NCBI GenBank assembly: GCA_945860575.1
Contig: CAMAQQ010000054.1
Span: forward strand, 1 to 7,777
Direction: 5' to 3'
DNA: 7,777 nucleotides
From: Ferrithrix thermotolerans DSM 19514
GTDB taxonomy: Bacteria; Actinomycetota; Acidimicrobiia; Acidimicrobiales; Ilumatobacteraceae
The translations under genes were made by a program, and so were the position numbers. Shown piece after piece: positions 1 to 5,880 of this stretch (its first letter is position 1; each line of letters opens with the position of its first letter). Under the pieces are notes generated by a model that was not told the origin of the DNA, did not search any database, and worked only from the letters and a program-made list of their open reading frames with translations.

Positions 1-362
1 CGACTTGGGCTCGGGTGTATCTGATCCTCAGCAAGAGGTTTAGCCGCCTTCAACAACCAATTCAGTGCAGCCTTGAAGTCTCGACTCGTCGGATCAACTG
101 CCGGATCCAGGTCAGCCTCAACATCAGCAATCGCGCACTTGAGTAAATAAACCTGGTCTCTTAACGCGTCCAATTCGTTGCGGGCAATAACCAGTTCGTT
201 TTCACTGAGTTTCAATTCACTCGCGCGTTGTCGAGCGACCCAATCCCATTGGCGACATGACTGGCAACAAAAGCGTCTCGGCCTTCCTGCGCCTGGCAAT
301 TGCTTGAATGGCGACCTACACCACTGACATCGGCTCTTACTCGCCGAAACTAATTTTGTCAT
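1..362 (-). CDS. Small zinc-ribbon / helical protein, 3' end cut by window edge
   Basis: An open frame runs from ATG at 362 to the left edge without a stop, giving 120 residues. The N-terminus carries a likely zinc-binding knuckle: CQWC (C12, C15), a short loop with GRPRR, then FCCQSCRQ (C32, C33, C36). A pattern of CxxC, about 16 residues, then C-x3-C followed by R is common in small zinc-ribbon proteins. Residues 43-85 are charged and helical (RASELKLSENEL, RNELDALRDQVYLLK) and could form a coiled coil. Residues 95-112 (DFKAALNWLLKAAKPL) look like a further amphipathic helix. I recognise the layout as a small conserved hypothetical family of acidimicrobial genomes, from memory only. Function is unknown; nucleic-acid or protein binding is an inference. 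The start is supported by a TATGAT box 6 nt upstream and the lack of a Shine-Dalgarno. It is divergent from the threonine aldolase gene. Confidence 0.75.
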   Translation of the reverse strand, partial: MTKLVSASKSRCQWCRSPFKQLPGAGRPRRFCCQSCRQWDWVARQRASELKLSENELVIARNELDALRDQVYLLKCAIADVEADLDPAVDPTSRDFKAALNWLLKAAKPLAEDQIHPSPS

Positions 363-368
363 GACGAA

Positions 369-374
369 ATCATA
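369..374 (-). promoter_or_regulatory. -10 box (TATGAT) for a leaderless start at 362
   Basis: On the minus strand TATGAT is followed by exactly six bases (TTCGTC) and then the ATG at 362. It is one mismatch from the TATAAT consensus and matches the actinobacterial TANNNT core. Transcription would start at or within a base of the ATG, giving a leaderless mRNA. No good -35 is visible. The inverted repeat at 377-392 sits directly upstream. Confidence 0.6.
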
Positions 375-376
375 GT

Positions 377-392
377 TTGAGAATCCTCTCAA
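377..392. repeat. 16-bp inverted repeat, candidate operator in a divergent promoter region
   Basis: The sequence TTGAGAATCCTCTCAA has perfect 6-bp arms (TTGAGA / TCTCAA) around a 4-bp core. It lies two bases upstream of the -10 box of the minus-strand zinc-ribbon gene, in what would be its -35/-10 spacer, and 43 bp upstream of the candidate -10 of the threonine aldolase gene. That position suits a dimeric repressor or activator. No regulator is identified, and the core is not symmetric. Confidence 0.45.
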
Positions 393-435
393 GTGGTGAA
401 TAGCGGGCTCGCCTTCGTGGTTGTTGTGTTGAGGG

Positions 436-441
436 CATACT
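436..441 (+). promoter_or_regulatory. Candidate -10 box (CATACT) for a leaderless start at 448
   Basis: CATACT is followed by six bases (GAATAA) and then ATG 448. It matches TANNNT except at the first base, and no Shine-Dalgarno precedes the ATG. The spacing equals that of the divergent TATGAT box at 369-374. No clear -35 is present, so this is a weaker call. Confidence 0.4.
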
Positions 442-447
442 GAATAA

Positions 448-1506
448 ATGAAGATTTCTCACCAGCCCCCGGCTCGCCTGTTCACGTCTGACAATGCGGC
501 TGGCGTGCACCCAGATGTTCTGGCGGCGGTCGTTCGAGCCAACGAGTCACATTCGCTCGCCTACGGACTTGACAAATATACGACGCAGGCAAAGGAGGCA
601 TTCTCGAAACTTTTTGATGCCGATGTGCGCACCGAATTTGTGTTCGGCGGTACTGGTGCCAATATTCTTGCACTTGCCTGCATTCTCAAGCCAGCCGAGG
701 CGGTTATTTGCACTTCATGGTCGCATATTGCAGTTGATGAAACCGGTGCACCCGAAAGAATACTTGGTGCGAAATTGATTGATTTACCATCACTCGACGG
801 AAAACTACGACCACAAGATCTGCATAGTGTCGCACATCTGCGTGGCCATGTACATCACGCTCAACCTGCAGTTGTGTCGATCACTCAATCAACAGAATTG
901 GGTACGGTCTATTCACCTGCCGAAGTACGAGCAATTTGTGAGACTGCCCATGAACTTGAAATGCTCGTGCACATGGATGGTGCTCGCCTAAGCAATGCGT
1001 CCGCTGTCTATGGTGCGACGCCCGAGGCTTTGCGAAGTTTCACGATTGATGCGGGTGTAGATGTTTTGAGTTTTGGTGCGATGAAGGCAGGCATCATGTT
1101 TGGTGAAGCCGTCGTATTCTTGAAACCAAAACTTGGTGAACGCGCCGAATATATTCGAAAGCAAATAACTCAGTTAAATTCGAAAATGCGTTTCATTTCT
1201 GCACAATATGTCGAGTTGTTTCGTGACGGTTTATTTTTTCAACTTGGGTCCCAAGCAAATGCGATGGCGCTCGCGCTTTACGAGCGCACCAAACATCACC
1301 GATCGCTCGGTCTAGTTGCTCCTCCCCTTGTGAACAGCCTGTACCCAACGATTTCTCAGCCTGCCCGAACCGCACTGCAAGACTGGTCATTTTTCTGGGA
1401 TTGGGACGTTGCGGCCGAGCAGGTGCGCTGGATGACGGCCTGGGACACGACTATTGAAGACATAGAAGCCTTTGGGTCAGGGGTCGACGAGGCGCTCAAA
1501 AACTGA
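448..1506 (+). CDS. Low-specificity L-threonine aldolase (PLP, beta-eliminating lyase family)
   Basis: A 352-residue fold-type I PLP enzyme that would cleave L-threonine or L-allo-threonine to glycine and acetaldehyde in the cytosol. Visible hallmarks are the N-terminal FTSDNAAGVHP segment (about 12-22), the GGTGAN cofactor loop (67-72), WSHI with H93 as the likely PLP-stacking histidine, HMDGAR with D177 contacting the pyridine nitrogen, and SFGAMKAG with K213 as the Schiff-base lysine (SxGxxK(N/A)G in the family). The C-terminal RWMTAWDTT segment is also typical. Length matches the 330-360 residues usual for the family. All key residues are present, so it is probably active. Related beta-eliminating lyases acting on other beta-hydroxy amino acids are the alternative; stereospecificity cannot be read from sequence. 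The ATG is preceded by a CATACT box rather than a ribosome binding site. Confidence 0.9.
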   Translation: MKISHQPPARLFTSDNAAGVHPDVLAAVVRANESHSLAYGLDKYTTQAKEAFSKLFDADVRTEFVFGGTGANILALACILKPAEAVICTSWSHIAVDETGAPERILGAKLIDLPSLDGKLRPQDLHSVAHLRGHVHHAQPAVVSITQSTELGTVYSPAEVRAICETAHELEMLVHMDGARLSNASAVYGATPEALRSFTIDAGVDVLSFGAMKAGIMFGEAVVFLKPKLGERAEYIRKQITQLNSKMRFISAQYVELFRDGLFFQLGSQANAMALALYERTKHHRSLGLVAPPLVNSLYPTISQPARTALQDWSFFWDWDVAAEQVRWMTAWDTTIEDIEAFGSGVDEALKN

Positions 1507-1516
1507 CTTTTGGCTC

Positions 1517-1550
1517 GCCGATGTAATTGACTAGTCAGTTATTTATCGGC
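1517..1550. repeat. Imperfect inverted repeat covering the whiB -35 region
   Basis: The outer arms are GCCGAT (1517-1522) and ATCGGC (1545-1550). Inside is an 18-bp near-palindrome, TAATTGACTAGTCAGTTA (1524-1541), with only one non-complementary pair (T1527/G1538) and a perfect 10-bp TGACTAGTCA centre. The inner palindrome overlaps the TTGACT -35 box at 1527-1532 of the downstream whiB gene, so it fits an operator. The whole element could also fold as a hairpin in the 3' untranslated RNA of the threonine aldolase, but it lacks a following U-run, so it is not a standard terminator. Confidence 0.55.
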
Positions 1551-1556
1551 TAGGTT
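1527..1556 (+). promoter_or_regulatory. Promoter of whiB-like gene: TTGACT - 18 bp - TAGGTT
   Basis: A good -35 (TTGACT, 1527-1532) and a TANNNT-type -10 (TAGGTT, 1551-1556) are separated by 18 bp. The -10 ends 7 nt before the GTG at 1564, so the message would be leaderless. This is the best-formed promoter in the window and supports the GTG start. Confidence 0.6.
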
Positions 1557-1563
1557 CAAGTTC

Positions 1564-1866
1564 GTGGCGGGGTCAGACTTCTTCATTAAACGGCTAGAAA
1601 CCGATGACAAGTGGATGAACGATGCTGCGTGTCGCGGGCTCAGCGATGTGTTCTTTCCTTCACCTGCCGAGCGACCGCAAGCTCGTGAGCAAAGAGAATC
1701 GATGGCACGCGAAGTTTGTGCGTCTTGTGAAGTGCAAACAACATGTAGAGAGTTCGCTCGCAATCATCACGAATATGGTTTTTGGGGTGGAGAATCTGAA
1801 GAGCAGCGACATCAAGCAGGATTTCATCTCATCGCCCCAATCGGAATTCGATCAAACTCGCGATAA
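1564..1866 (+). CDS. WhiB-family iron-sulfur transcriptional regulator
   Basis: A 100-residue WhiB-like protein, a family confined to actinobacteria and their phages. These bind a [4Fe-4S] cluster through four cysteines and typically act with the primary sigma factor at promoters, often as redox or nitric-oxide sensors. The four cysteines are C23 (AACRG), C52 and C55 (CASC) and C61, with the CX2CX5C spacing of the family and 28 residues between the first and second. The family turn GxWGG appears as GFWGG (72-76), followed by ESEEQRHQ. The C-terminus has little basic AT-hook-like sequence beyond the last few residues. The GTG start is chosen because of the TAGGTT box 7 nt upstream; an internal ATG at 1615 would leave only a few residues before C23. 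The subclass cannot be assigned. It reads in the same direction as, and 48 bp before, the kinase-like gene and may be co-transcribed with it. Confidence 0.92.
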   Translation: MAGSDFFIKRLETDDKWMNDAACRGLSDVFFPSPAERPQAREQRESMAREVCASCEVQTTCREFARNHHEYGFWGGESEEQRHQAGFHLIAPIGIRSNSR

Positions 1867-1914
1867 AACAATCGCACGGTACGCATAAATAAGTGGTTGC
1901 CGAAGTCTGCGAGA

Positions 1915-3012
1915 ATGTTGGCGATGACTGGTTCACAAAATGAGTCGTTACCGAGTTCGCTTCCAGGCGCAATCGACACGGTTCGTGATGCATGGGCAAA
2001 TTTTGGTGACACACGTTTTATAAATAATTTCACTGAAGTAAGTGCGCATGTTTCGACAAACCGCGTGTTTCGGTTGGCAATGTCAGACAACTCAAATTTG
2101 ATCGCCAAAGTAAGTTCATATGGGTCGTATTTTCAGTTCGCCGAAGATCACGACAGACTCGCCCGTTGCAGCGAACAACTTAGAGGTGGCCGGTGGTCAG
2201 GATTTCTCGCCGAAGTTCTCGGTAAAAATGGTCGTCCTTATACATGGTACGACGAGTCATGTTGGGCAGTTTTTTATACCGATGTGCAAAGGCAAGATTC
2301 ATTGCCGCGTATTTTGACCGACCAAGATGTCATAACGCTGGCTCGAGAAATTGCCGAGTTTCATTTGGCATGCGCAGCGATTGCGCCGTCGTTGCCACCC
2401 ACTTCAAACTCGGTCAAGGGTGATGCGATTCATCTTTTTGACTTGCTTCGTGAATCTCAGGCTCCGCAAAACTTCGGATTGGATAAATCAGATATTGGCG
2501 TTTTACAGCACAGTACGCACGACTTATTGTTACATCTCGAAAAAGTGCATTACGACGAGTGGTTGCGCATTCCGATTTTGGTCGACTGGAACCTCGGTAA
2601 TTTCTCAGTTCAAGCGCCTCAAAACAATTCGGGTCGCATTTTTCAACTTTCAACAAGGTGGGATTATGACTGGTTTAGGGTTGAATCGCGTTTGTTGGAT
2701 TTTTATTTTCTGAGTCGAGTTTCATCTCGCACTGGTGACCGCACCCAGTTCTCATATTCGGCCCACACTTTTAATGAGCCCAGATTTCTTAAATTTTTGG
2801 CCGCGTATAATCAAATTTATCCACTGAGCCCAATAGAAATTGAATTTCTGCCGTTTGCATATCGTTTTTTTCTCTTGAATTATGTAATCCGTGAGGGCGC
2901 CCGCTTTTTTAGACCTGATCTTTGCGCCCAATTTCGTCGAGATGCAGCGCGCGAGCACCTGGTGAACTCAACGCAACTTGATTTGTCAGAGCTGTTGAAA
3001 ATCGTCGGCTAA
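1915..3012 (+). CDS. APH-fold kinase-like protein with degenerate catalytic loop
   Basis: A 365-residue protein that resembles the aminoglycoside phosphotransferase / choline kinase-like superfamily. Residues are numbered from ATG 1915. The N-lobe has NRVFRL, then LIAKVS with K65 as the likely ATP-binding lysine. The C-lobe has ILVDWNLGN (about 221-229), which aligns with the usual HGDxxxxN loop and keeps the catalytic Asp (D224) and metal-binding Asn (N229) five residues on, but has Leu where His normally lies. WDYDW (249-253) fits the second metal-binding Asp motif, followed by ESRLLDF. The core residues survive, so a phosphotransferase is plausible; the substrate is unknown and resistance should not be assumed. 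Start is uncertain: a TTG at 1897 and an ATG at 1924 are in frame; ATG 1915 has a weak AAGTCT hexamer 6 nt upstream. The gene looks more AT-rich than its neighbours. Confidence 0.65.
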   Translation: MLAMTGSQNESLPSSLPGAIDTVRDAWANFGDTRFINNFTEVSAHVSTNRVFRLAMSDNSNLIAKVSSYGSYFQFAEDHDRLARCSEQLRGGRWSGFLAEVLGKNGRPYTWYDESCWAVFYTDVQRQDSLPRILTDQDVITLAREIAEFHLACAAIAPSLPPTSNSVKGDAIHLFDLLRESQAPQNFGLDKSDIGVLQHSTHDLLLHLEKVHYDEWLRIPILVDWNLGNFSVQAPQNNSGRIFQLSTRWDYDWFRVESRLLDFYFLSRVSSRTGDRTQFSYSAHTFNEPRFLKFLAAYNQIYPLSPIEIEFLPFAYRFFLLNYVIREGARFFRPDLCAQFRRDAAREHLVNSTQLDLSELLKIVG

Positions 3013-3022
3013 AAAGTTTCGG

Positions 3023-3574
3023 TTAGTCTCGAATTTTGCGCAAGTTCGCGGCGAAAAATTTTCCCTTTTTGACATACACGTCAACACCACTTGAGATGTC
3101 ATCTTTGCGGGCTCGCCCTTCTTTGATCACTGCAGGAGACCCAACAGCCAGTGCGCCAGGTGGCACGACCATGTCGTTTAAGACAACGCTGTTTGCGCCA
3201 ACGATGGCGCCAGTGCCAACGACGGCGCGATGCAAAACAATCGCACCAGAAGAAACCTGCGCACCCGATTCAATTGTGCATGACTCAAGATGCACGAGAT
3301 GCCCAATTACGCAGTCGTCCCCAACAATTGTGGGTGTCGCTGGCATTGTGTGGATCACCGAGTTGTCTTGAATGCTGGTGCGCATACCGATCTTGATCTC
3401 GCCGTCATCACCGCGAAGAACTGCACCCGCCCAAATGGTTGAGTCGGCACCGATTTCAACTGAGCCAATAATTACTGCTTCTGGGTGGATAAAAGCGGTC
3501 TCATGAATTTTCGGCTCGCGAGACCCCAATGCATAAATTGCCACAGCTTCACGGTAGCGAAAATGGTGATCCAT
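3023..3574 (-). CDS. Gamma-carbonic-anhydrase-like left-handed beta-helix protein
   Basis: A 183-residue protein of the hexapeptide-repeat class, with [IV]-G-x4 turns from about residue 25 to 145 (AVIIGSVEIGADSTIWAG, then IVGDDCVIG, AIVLHRAVVGTGAIVGANSV) and a short C-terminal helix. WAGAVLRGDDGEI (48-60) and SIQDNSVIHTMP match the gamma-carbonic anhydrase / YrdA / PaaY group. Active members bind zinc or iron between subunits through three histidines. H75 (VIH) and H92 (IGH) are present, but the third ligand, expected five residues after H92, is E97, in HLESC; H95 lies three residues on. Hydratase activity is therefore uncertain. Many family members have unknown substrates. It is divergent from the 475-residue gene and converges on the kinase-like gene with a 10-bp gap. 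The start is the first ATG, with a TGCGAT hexamer 6 nt upstream. Confidence 0.85.
   Translation of the reverse strand: MDHHFRYREAVAIYALGSREPKIHETAFIHPEAVIIGSVEIGADSTIWAGAVLRGDDGEIKIGMRTSIQDNSVIHTMPATPTIVGDDCVIGHLVHLESCTIESGAQVSSGAIVLHRAVVGTGAIVGANSVVLNDMVVPPGALAVGSPAVIKEGRARKDDISSGVDVYVKKGKFFAANLRKIRD
3032..3070 (+). terminator. Possible terminator for the kinase-like transcript
   Basis: Shortly after the stop at 3012 the plus strand can fold AATTTTGCGC (3032-3041) with GCGAAAAATT (3051-3060), with small bulges, followed by TTCCCTTTTT. It lies inside the 3' end of the convergent carbonic-anhydrase-like gene, where coding constraint also applies. The stem is imperfect, so this is tentative. 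Confidence 0.3.
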
Positions 3575-3580
3575 CTCGTA

Positions 3581-3586
3581 ATCGCA
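3581..3586 (-). promoter_or_regulatory. Weak candidate -10 (TGCGAT) for the start at 3574
   Basis: On the minus strand TGCGAT is followed by six bases (TACGAG) and ATG 3574. The spacing fits the leaderless pattern of this window, but the important A at the second position is missing. A Shine-Dalgarno is also lacking. Confidence 0.25.
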
Positions 3587-3611
3587 TTGGGGTAATTGCC
3601 CGCTTTTCGGA

Positions 3612-3617
3612 TACCGT
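3612..3617 (+). promoter_or_regulatory. -10 box (TACCGT) for the start at 3626
   Basis: TACCGT fits TANNNT and ends 8 nt before ATG 3626, so the leader would be zero to two bases. The intervening AAAGG is too close to the ATG (3 nt) to be a good ribosome binding site. No strong -35 is seen. Confidence 0.45.
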
Positions 3618-3625
3618 AAAGGCTC

Positions 3626-5053
3626 ATGTCACGGAGACTAGATATTGAATTGACTAGTGCGCGTGAAGACGGAACTTGGACTTGGCGTGCCGCCGGCGCG
3701 AAAGTTCCTAAGGGCGTTGTGGTTGCTACTCTTCTACCGAATCAAAGCAAGATTGGTGACGTGTTAAAAATTGAAGCCGACTTTGATATTGACGGCATCA
3801 CAGTTCTCTCTGTAATCACTCAACGCGACAAGAGTCAAAAAGCGACTTTATTGCAATTGATCGACGACAAACCATTTGTTGGAGTAACCGAAAAACTTGC
3901 TAAGAAATCTCGTGACGATAAACCACGTCGAGGCAAGCAAGGTCCGCGTACAGATCGACCTGATAGATCTAATCGTGAGCCGCGTGAACCACGTGAACCA
4001 CGGGCAGATCGGCCGACTCGTGAACCGCGAGCACCTAGACCAGATCGAAAAGCATTTCCATCTGCGCCAGAGGTTCCAAAGCGACCGGTTGCCAAGCGTC
4101 TCAAACCAAAACGAGTGCATCGCGCTGCTGTTCTTGAGTCTTTGCCCGTTGAGCAGCGTGGGGTTGCAGAGCGAGCACTCGCTGGTGGTCTTGCCGCGGT
4201 TCGTGAAGCAATAAGATCCCAAAATGCGCAACTCAAAAAAGAGGGTAAACCAGAAGTTAAAGCCGATGGTTTGATCTCAATGGCCTCGGATATTTTGCCA
4301 AAACTGCGAGTCGCTGAGTGGCTTGACAAAGCTGAAGCCGCCAAGGCAGATCTTGAGTTGCTTGATTTGCGAGATCTTCGTGCGGTCGTGGTTGGCAGCG
4401 ATGACCCGATGGTTGTGCGAGACGAAACAACCCGTGCGCTGGCTACTGAACTAAAGACGGCTTTGAAAAGTCATCAAGAAAAAGAAATGTCTAATTGGAT
4501 TGAAGACATGAAGTCTGCAGTCGAAGTATCGCGGGTAGTTCGTGCGTTGAAACTTTCGGGCGAACCACCAAAAGCAGGCGTGTTGTTTCCGGTTGAACTA
4601 GGCGCACAAATTGCAAAGGCAACAACAGAGTCTCTGGCCAGCGATGCTGGTGCAGATCGTTGGATTGCGGTTCTTGAGGCACTCGCATTCTCGCCGATTC
4701 GTGCTCAAGTTAAGCCGGCTGCTGCGCCTGTTGCGACAACTGACGCACTGCGTGAAACTGTAAAAAGACTCTCTCCTCTGCTGCCGCAGATTGCTGCGTT
4801 ATTTGGCATTGAAGTAGTCGCAGGTGTTCAGGCGCCAAAACCATTGCGACCCCCTCGTCAAGCGCGTCAAGTTCGCAAACCGCGAGTAAAAAAAGAGCAG
4901 AAGCTGACGATCCCTCCCGCACCTCAGCCAGTTGTCGAAGCACCAGTTGTCGAAACCGTTGCAGAAGTACCAGTTGAACAAGTCGCTGTCGAAGCGCCAG
5001 TCGTCGAAGCGCCAGTTGAAACTGAAGCGCCGTCTTCGTCTGAACAGGCTTAG
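3626..5053 (+). CDS. Conserved modular protein of unknown function with RE(P)-rich linker and acidic tail
   Basis: A 475-residue protein I cannot assign to a characterised family; it resembles a conserved hypothetical of acidimicrobial genomes. Four parts are visible. Residues 1-65 look like a small beta domain (IELTS, GTWTWRAAGA, PKGVVVATLL, IGDVLKIEADFDIDGITVLSV), perhaps OB/S1-like. Residues 90-165 are strongly basic and disordered, with REP repeats. Residues 166-365 are mostly helical (SLPVEQRGVAERALAGGLAAVREAI, LRDLRAVVVGSDDP, WIEDMKSAVEVSRVVRALKLSGEPPKAG). After a basic stretch at 402-424 (RPPRQARQVRKPRVKK) comes an acidic Val/Glu/Ala/Pro tail, 430-475. The beta domain plus arginine-rich linker suggests RNA or ribosome association, which is inference. 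There is no signal peptide or membrane segment, so it should be cytosolic. The hydratase gene begins 17 bp after its stop. Confidence 0.85.
   Translation: MSRRLDIELTSAREDGTWTWRAAGAKVPKGVVVATLLPNQSKIGDVLKIEADFDIDGITVLSVITQRDKSQKATLLQLIDDKPFVGVTEKLAKKSRDDKPRRGKQGPRTDRPDRSNREPREPREPRADRPTREPRAPRPDRKAFPSAPEVPKRPVAKRLKPKRVHRAAVLESLPVEQRGVAERALAGGLAAVREAIRSQNAQLKKEGKPEVKADGLISMASDILPKLRVAEWLDKAEAAKADLELLDLRDLRAVVVGSDDPMVVRDETTRALATELKTALKSHQEKEMSNWIEDMKSAVEVSRVVRALKLSGEPPKAGVLFPVELGAQIAKATTESLASDAGADRWIAVLEALAFSPIRAQVKPAAAPVATTDALRETVKRLSPLLPQIAALFGIEVVAGVQAPKPLRPPRQARQVRKPRVKKEQKLTIPPAPQPVVEAPVVETVAEVPVEQVAVEAPVVEAPVETEAPSSSEQA
3974..4048 (+). repeat. In-gene REP repeat encoding an Arg/Glu/Pro-rich linker
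   Basis: The DNA repeats the 9-bp unit CGTGAACCA or close variants in tandem and then more loosely, encoding R-E-P units at residues 117-126 and again at 132-135, with RPDR and PRAPR in between. It lies in the basic linker of the 475-residue protein. Such tracts vary in copy number between strains in many proteins. Confidence 0.6.
4931..5029 (+). repeat. Degenerate repeat encoding the acidic V-V-E-A-P-V tail
   Basis: Units reading GTT/C GTC GAA GC(A/G) CCA recur, encoding VVEAPVVE, VPVEQVAVEAPVVEAPVE and similar at residues 436-468. This is a low-complexity acidic C-terminal tail following a basic stretch, the opposite charge to the linker earlier in the same protein. Confidence 0.55.
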
Positions 5054-5058
5054 TGCCC

Positions 5059-5064
5059 TACGAT
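5059..5064 (+). promoter_or_regulatory. -10 box (TACGAT) for a leaderless start at 5071
   Basis: TACGAT fits TANNNT, five of six to the TATAAT consensus. It is followed by six bases (CGCGAT) and ATG 5071. It lies in the short gap after the stop of the preceding gene, implying the hydratase can be transcribed on its own. The -35 is poor. Confidence 0.5.
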
Positions 5065-5070
5065 CGCGAT

Positions 5071-5856
5071 ATGACAAATATCGTTGAATATTCAGTTGAA
5101 GGAAAAGTTGCCCTAATCACGCTCAATCGGCCTGAAGCAAGAAACGCAGTCAACGGTGATGTTGCTAGTGGTCTTGAAGCGGCAATCGACAAACTTGAAG
5201 CCGACGACAATGTTTGGATTGCGATCTTGCTGGCGAACACGCAAGGTCAACAACGCCCGGTCTTTTGTGCGGGCGCTGATCTTAAAGCAATCAACTCTGG
5301 TCAAGCTGCGGCGTTAAACACTCCACGCGGCGGCTTTGGTGGCTTCGTCTATCGAGAGCGCAAGAAACCTGTGATCGCTGCGGTTGATGGTTTGGCAACT
5401 GCTGGCGGCTGCGAATTGGTTCTGGCATGCGACATGGTCGTGGCAACCACTCGGTCTGCATTCGGTTTGGCAGAAGCAACACGCAACTTGATTGCGGGTG
5501 CTGGTGGGCTCTTTCGCCTGCCTCGGGCAATTGGTCGTGCCGCAGCAATGGAAGCGATTCTTACAGGTGAACCGTTTTCGGCGCAAAGGGCGTATGAACT
5601 TGGCATGGTTAACCATTTAGTAGAGCCCGATAAAGCACTTGAAGGCGCAATGGATCTTGCGTTGCGTGTCTGCAAAGCTGCTCCCCTCGCAGTCTGGGCA
5701 AGTCGCAAAATAGTTTTGGCCGCAGCCACAGAGTCAGATGAGACTTTAATCAAAATGACAAACAAAGAATTCGGTGCAGTGTTGAATTCGCAAGATACAA
5801 AAGAAGGTTTAACGGCCTTTATTGAAAAACGCGCACCTAACTGGCAAGGCAAATAA
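5071..5856 (+). CDS. Enoyl-CoA hydratase / crotonase-family protein
   Basis: A 261-residue crotonase-fold protein expected to hydrate trans-2-enoyl-CoA in beta-oxidation or a related acyl-CoA pathway. The oxyanion-hole segments are CAGADL (66-71) and GGCEL (112-116). Both catalytic glutamates are present: E115 in GGCEL and E135 in FGLAEA, twenty residues apart as in the rat mitochondrial enzyme (E144/E164). NLIAGAGGLFRLPRAIG follows where the family usually has GxxPGxGGxxRLPR, so Ala replaces the usual Pro. Length is normal for monofunctional members. With both Glu retained, a hydratase is favoured over isomerase or dehalogenase relatives, but chain-length preference cannot be read. A GTG at 5053 that overlaps the upstream stop by one base would add six residues; ATG 5071 is preferred because of the TACGAT box 6 nt before it and because the conserved domain begins directly after. 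Confidence 0.9.
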   Translation: MTNIVEYSVEGKVALITLNRPEARNAVNGDVASGLEAAIDKLEADDNVWIAILLANTQGQQRPVFCAGADLKAINSGQAAALNTPRGGFGGFVYRERKKPVIAAVDGLATAGGCELVLACDMVVATTRSAFGLAEATRNLIAGAGGLFRLPRAIGRAAAMEAILTGEPFSAQRAYELGMVNHLVEPDKALEGAMDLALRVCKAAPLAVWASRKIVLAAATESDETLIKMTNKEFGAVLNSQDTKEGLTAFIEKRAPNWQGK

Positions 5857-5880
5857 AAAATTAACTAGCCAAGTTTTTTA
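5839..5880. terminator. Probable bidirectional terminator between convergent genes
   Basis: The hydratase and GNAT genes converge with 8 bp between their stops. An A6 run (5855-5860) and a T6 run (5874-5879) flank a short AACT-AGCCA-AGTT hairpin. On the plus strand AACTGGC (5839-5845) can also pair with GCCAAGTT (5868-5875) with one bulge, just before the T-run. On the minus strand the A-run becomes a U-run after the small hairpin. Stems are short, so efficiency is uncertain. Confidence 0.45.

Noticed and set aside
359..373. Four-codon ORF (ATG at 373) whose TGA overlaps the ATG at 362, like a minimal leader peptide
   Set aside because: Its ATG is part of the TATGAT -10 box, so it would not be transcribed from that promoter, and it has no ribosome binding site.
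1915..3012. Antibiotic resistance (aminoglycoside phosphotransferase) call for the kinase-like gene
   Set aside because: Only fold-level resemblance is visible and the HGD loop is altered; many APH-fold proteins act on unrelated metabolites.
3590..3601. GGGTAATTGCCC, a 12-bp near-palindrome in the divergent 3575-3625 gap
   Set aside because: It has one mismatched pair and an AATT centre and is short; no support beyond its position, so chance cannot be excluded.
3835..4344. 169-residue minus-strand open frame inside the 475-residue gene
   Set aside because: It is antisense to a convincing gene and its Arg/Ser/Gly-rich product is what the reverse of the REP linker would give. No promoter-start arrangement or recognisable domain.
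5053..5070. GTG 5053 as start of the hydratase, overlapping the previous stop by one base
   Set aside because: A one-base overlap start is possible by translational coupling, but ATG 5071 has a TACGAT box 6 nt upstream and directly precedes the conserved domain.
5349..5852. 167-residue minus-strand open frame opposite the enoyl-CoA hydratase
   Set aside because: The sense strand encodes a complete crotonase with both catalytic glutamates. The antisense product is Ala/Arg/Ser-rich with no family resemblance.
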